From Candidatus Dadabacteria bacterium (lineage in GTDB: Bacteria > Desulfobacterota_D > UBA1144 > Nemesobacterales > UBA2774): a stretch of 36,965 nucleotides of DNA. The notes under the pieces were generated by a model. The model saw only the letters and a list, made by a program, of their open reading frames with translations, had not been told where the DNA came from and did no database searches. The position numbers were made by a program, and so were the translations under genes. The stretch covers positions 1 to 36,965 of the forward strand of contig JADLGH010000034.1 in the NCBI GenBank assembly GCA_020849425.1, read 5' to 3'. Shown here piece after piece: positions 35,914-36,965 of this stretch. The number at the start of each line of letters is the position of its first letter. The first letter of the stretch is position 1.

Positions 35914-35932
35914 GATAGTGATTATCATTATC
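35914..35932 (+). promoter_or_regulatory. Fur-type operator (Fur box)
   Basis: GATAGTGATTATCATTATC matches the classical 19-bp Fur consensus at 17 of 19 positions and has its dyad symmetry. It directly overlaps the start region of the promoter above. Known Fur-Fe(II) repressors bind such sites, so the downstream lipoprotein chelatase is predicted to be induced under iron shortage. Confidence 0.75.
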
Positions 35933-36124
35933 ATATCTATTGCGCATCCTCCCCGAATGAATTTGTATGTTTCCGCCAGCTCGAAAAGATATGGCCCCGG
36001 AACGACTGAACAGCCGGAAGTTATACGGCCCGCGAGCCCGGGCTCTCAGGCTGTGCATGACCCGGGAAAGTTGGACTCGGTTTCCGGGAGTAAGACAAAA
36101 TACGAATAACGGGAGATAACGATA

Positions 36125-36965
36125 ATGAACGACGCCGACATCATTACCCGCCTCACGCGCGCGCTGTTACTCACGGCGATCTTTTGCGCTCTCCCTCTTT
36201 CCGTTCTCTCCTGCAGCAACAACGAAGAGCCGCCGCCTGATCACGAACCCGGAGGAAAGAAAATCGGCGTCCTTCTCGTCAACCACGGCTCACGGTCGGA
36301 AGCGTGGAGACAAACCCTTCTGGACCTCGAAGCCGGCGTGAGGGAGGATGTTCTCGGCGGCGGTACGGTGGAGGGAATCAAAACCGCTTTTATGGAGTAC
36401 AACGAACCCTCCATAGCCACGCGTCTCAAAGAATACGATGCCGAGGGATTCACGGACATAGTCGTCATTCCGATATTCCTTACGGTAAGCCCCCACTCGT
36501 TCGACGACATCCCCACCATTATCGGACAAAAGGAAGACCCCGCGTCGATGGAGATGTTGAAAATAGAGAAAATAGAAAGATACACTCCGAAGGCAAGAAC
36601 CCACATCGCTCCGCTTCTCGACTTTACCGGCATCCTGCAAAAGAACGTGCTGAGACGAGTGGAAGCCCTTTCCAGGGATGCCGGGAACGAGGGGCTCGTC
36701 CTTATCGGATACGGCGACGAATCGTATGAAAAAGAATGGGGCGAGCTGTTTGATGAAGTCGCCGAATACGTGAAGAGGGAGAAAGGTATTACCGAGCACG
36801 CCTACGGCTGGTGCGGGCATATCGCGCGTTATGACCCGGGCGAAACGACGGACGCGATCAACAGGGTACTTCAGAAAAAGCGGGCTGCCGTCGTAATTCC
36901 CGTCCTCGTGGCTTTCGATGAAACGTTTCAGGTGAAAATTATCGGCGGCGGGGTTTCGAATGTCC
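36125..36965 (+). CDS. Lipoprotein CbiX/CbiK-type chelatase-like protein (truncated by window end)
   Basis: 280 codons are present and the frame runs off the window end. The N-terminus is a signal peptide with lipobox VLSC (Cys30). The rest is sirohydrochlorin-chelatase-like: [10 protein letters not shown] with His54, a [11 protein letters not shown] segment, [17 protein letters not shown] with His124, GYGDES (195-200) and GWCGH (228-232). Class II chelatases insert Co2+, Fe2+ or Ni2+ into tetrapyrroles in the cytoplasm; a lipid-anchored copy is unusual but recalls periplasmic CbiK of Desulfovibrio, linked to haem or iron handling. The ATG follows a GGGAG site. A Fur box and promoter lie about 200 bases upstream, which favours an iron or haem role. 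Metal choice is unknown. Confidence 0.82.
   Translation, partial: MNDADIITRLTRALLLTAIFCALPLSVLSCSNNEEPPPDHEPGGKKIGVLLVNHGSRSEAWRQTLLDLEAGVREDVLGGGTVEGIKTAFMEYNEPSIATRLKEYDAEGFTDIVVIPIFLTVSPHSFDDIPTIIGQKEDPASMEMLKIEKIERYTPKARTHIAPLLDFTGILQKNVLRRVEALSRDAGNEGLVLIGYGDESYEKEWGELFDEVAEYVKREKGITEHAYGWCGHIARYDPGETTDAINRVLQKKRAAVVIPVLVAFDETFQVKIIGGGVSNV

Noticed and set aside
35957-36109. A 50-codon frame between the Fur box and the chelatase gene
   Set aside because: No ribosome-binding site, no hydrophobic or conserved pattern, and Pro/Gly/Ser-rich composition; more likely untranslated leader.
35933-36124. A cobalamin riboswitch before the chelatase gene, or before the mutase operon
   Set aside because: No B12-box-like sequence is visible in either leader; control by the Fur box is better supported.

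Overview
The window is a chromosomal segment of a Gram-negative bacterium. The evidence is type IV pilus alignment and secretin genes (pilM-N-O-P-Q), many predicted lipoproteins, a monofunctional peptidoglycan glycosyltransferase and a Fur-type operator. GC is fairly high, with frequent ATA (Ile) and AGG (Arg) codons. The gene content (split B12 mutase, pil operon, families of alkaline-phosphatase-superfamily enzymes) would suit a deltaproteobacterial or Desulfobacterota-like lineage, but no rRNA is present and I cannot assign a taxon. No rRNA, CRISPR array or recognisable insertion sequence was seen.

Layout. 1-3.6 kb: the N-terminal part of gyrA (leftward, cut by the window edge), mtgA, a short-chain dehydrogenase and two tiny putative lipoproteins. 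3.6-6.1 kb: a leftward DinG/XPD-type helicase fused to an N-terminal JAMM domain. 6.2 kb: tRNA-Ser(CGA). 6.3-10.3 kb: an accessory-looking stretch with a DUF2975 membrane protein, a broken copy of its usual regulator, a 60/62-identical direct repeat, a small membrane protein, a RibD/DHFR-like reductase, a VOC protein, a YdeI-family protein and a glycolipid-binding-family protein.

10.5-21.4 kb is the most striking region. Seven rightward genes, tightly packed and partly overlapping, encode an atypical subtilase with a C-terminal membrane-sorting tail, four different alkaline-phosphatase-superfamily enzymes (one with no visible export signal, one polytopic sulfatase-like, one membrane-anchored, one lipoprotein), a small ribbon-helix-helix-like protein and a three-helix membrane protein resembling the EMC3/TMCO1/DUF106 (Oxa1) superfamily. 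I infer an envelope module acting on phosphoester or sulfoester head groups, perhaps of lipids or surface glycans; no such pathway is known to me with this exact composition.

21.8-27 kb: RNase R-type exoribonuclease, a small membrane protein, and a leftward operon for a split B12-dependent acyl-CoA mutase followed by a Cys-rich protein. The mutase large subunit is usually labelled methylmalonyl-CoA mutase, but it carries the Phe/Gln pair typical of isobutyryl-CoA mutases.

27.2-33.7 kb: a leftward pilMNOPQ operon continuing into two lipoprotein genes. 34.1-35.7 kb: a leftward three-gene unit (XRE regulator, two-pass membrane protein with a periplasmic domain, FxLYD-like lipoprotein) upstream of the pilus operon. 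35.9-36.97 kb: a promoter overlapped by a near-consensus Fur box in front of a lipoprotein CbiX/CbiK-type chelatase, cut by the window end.
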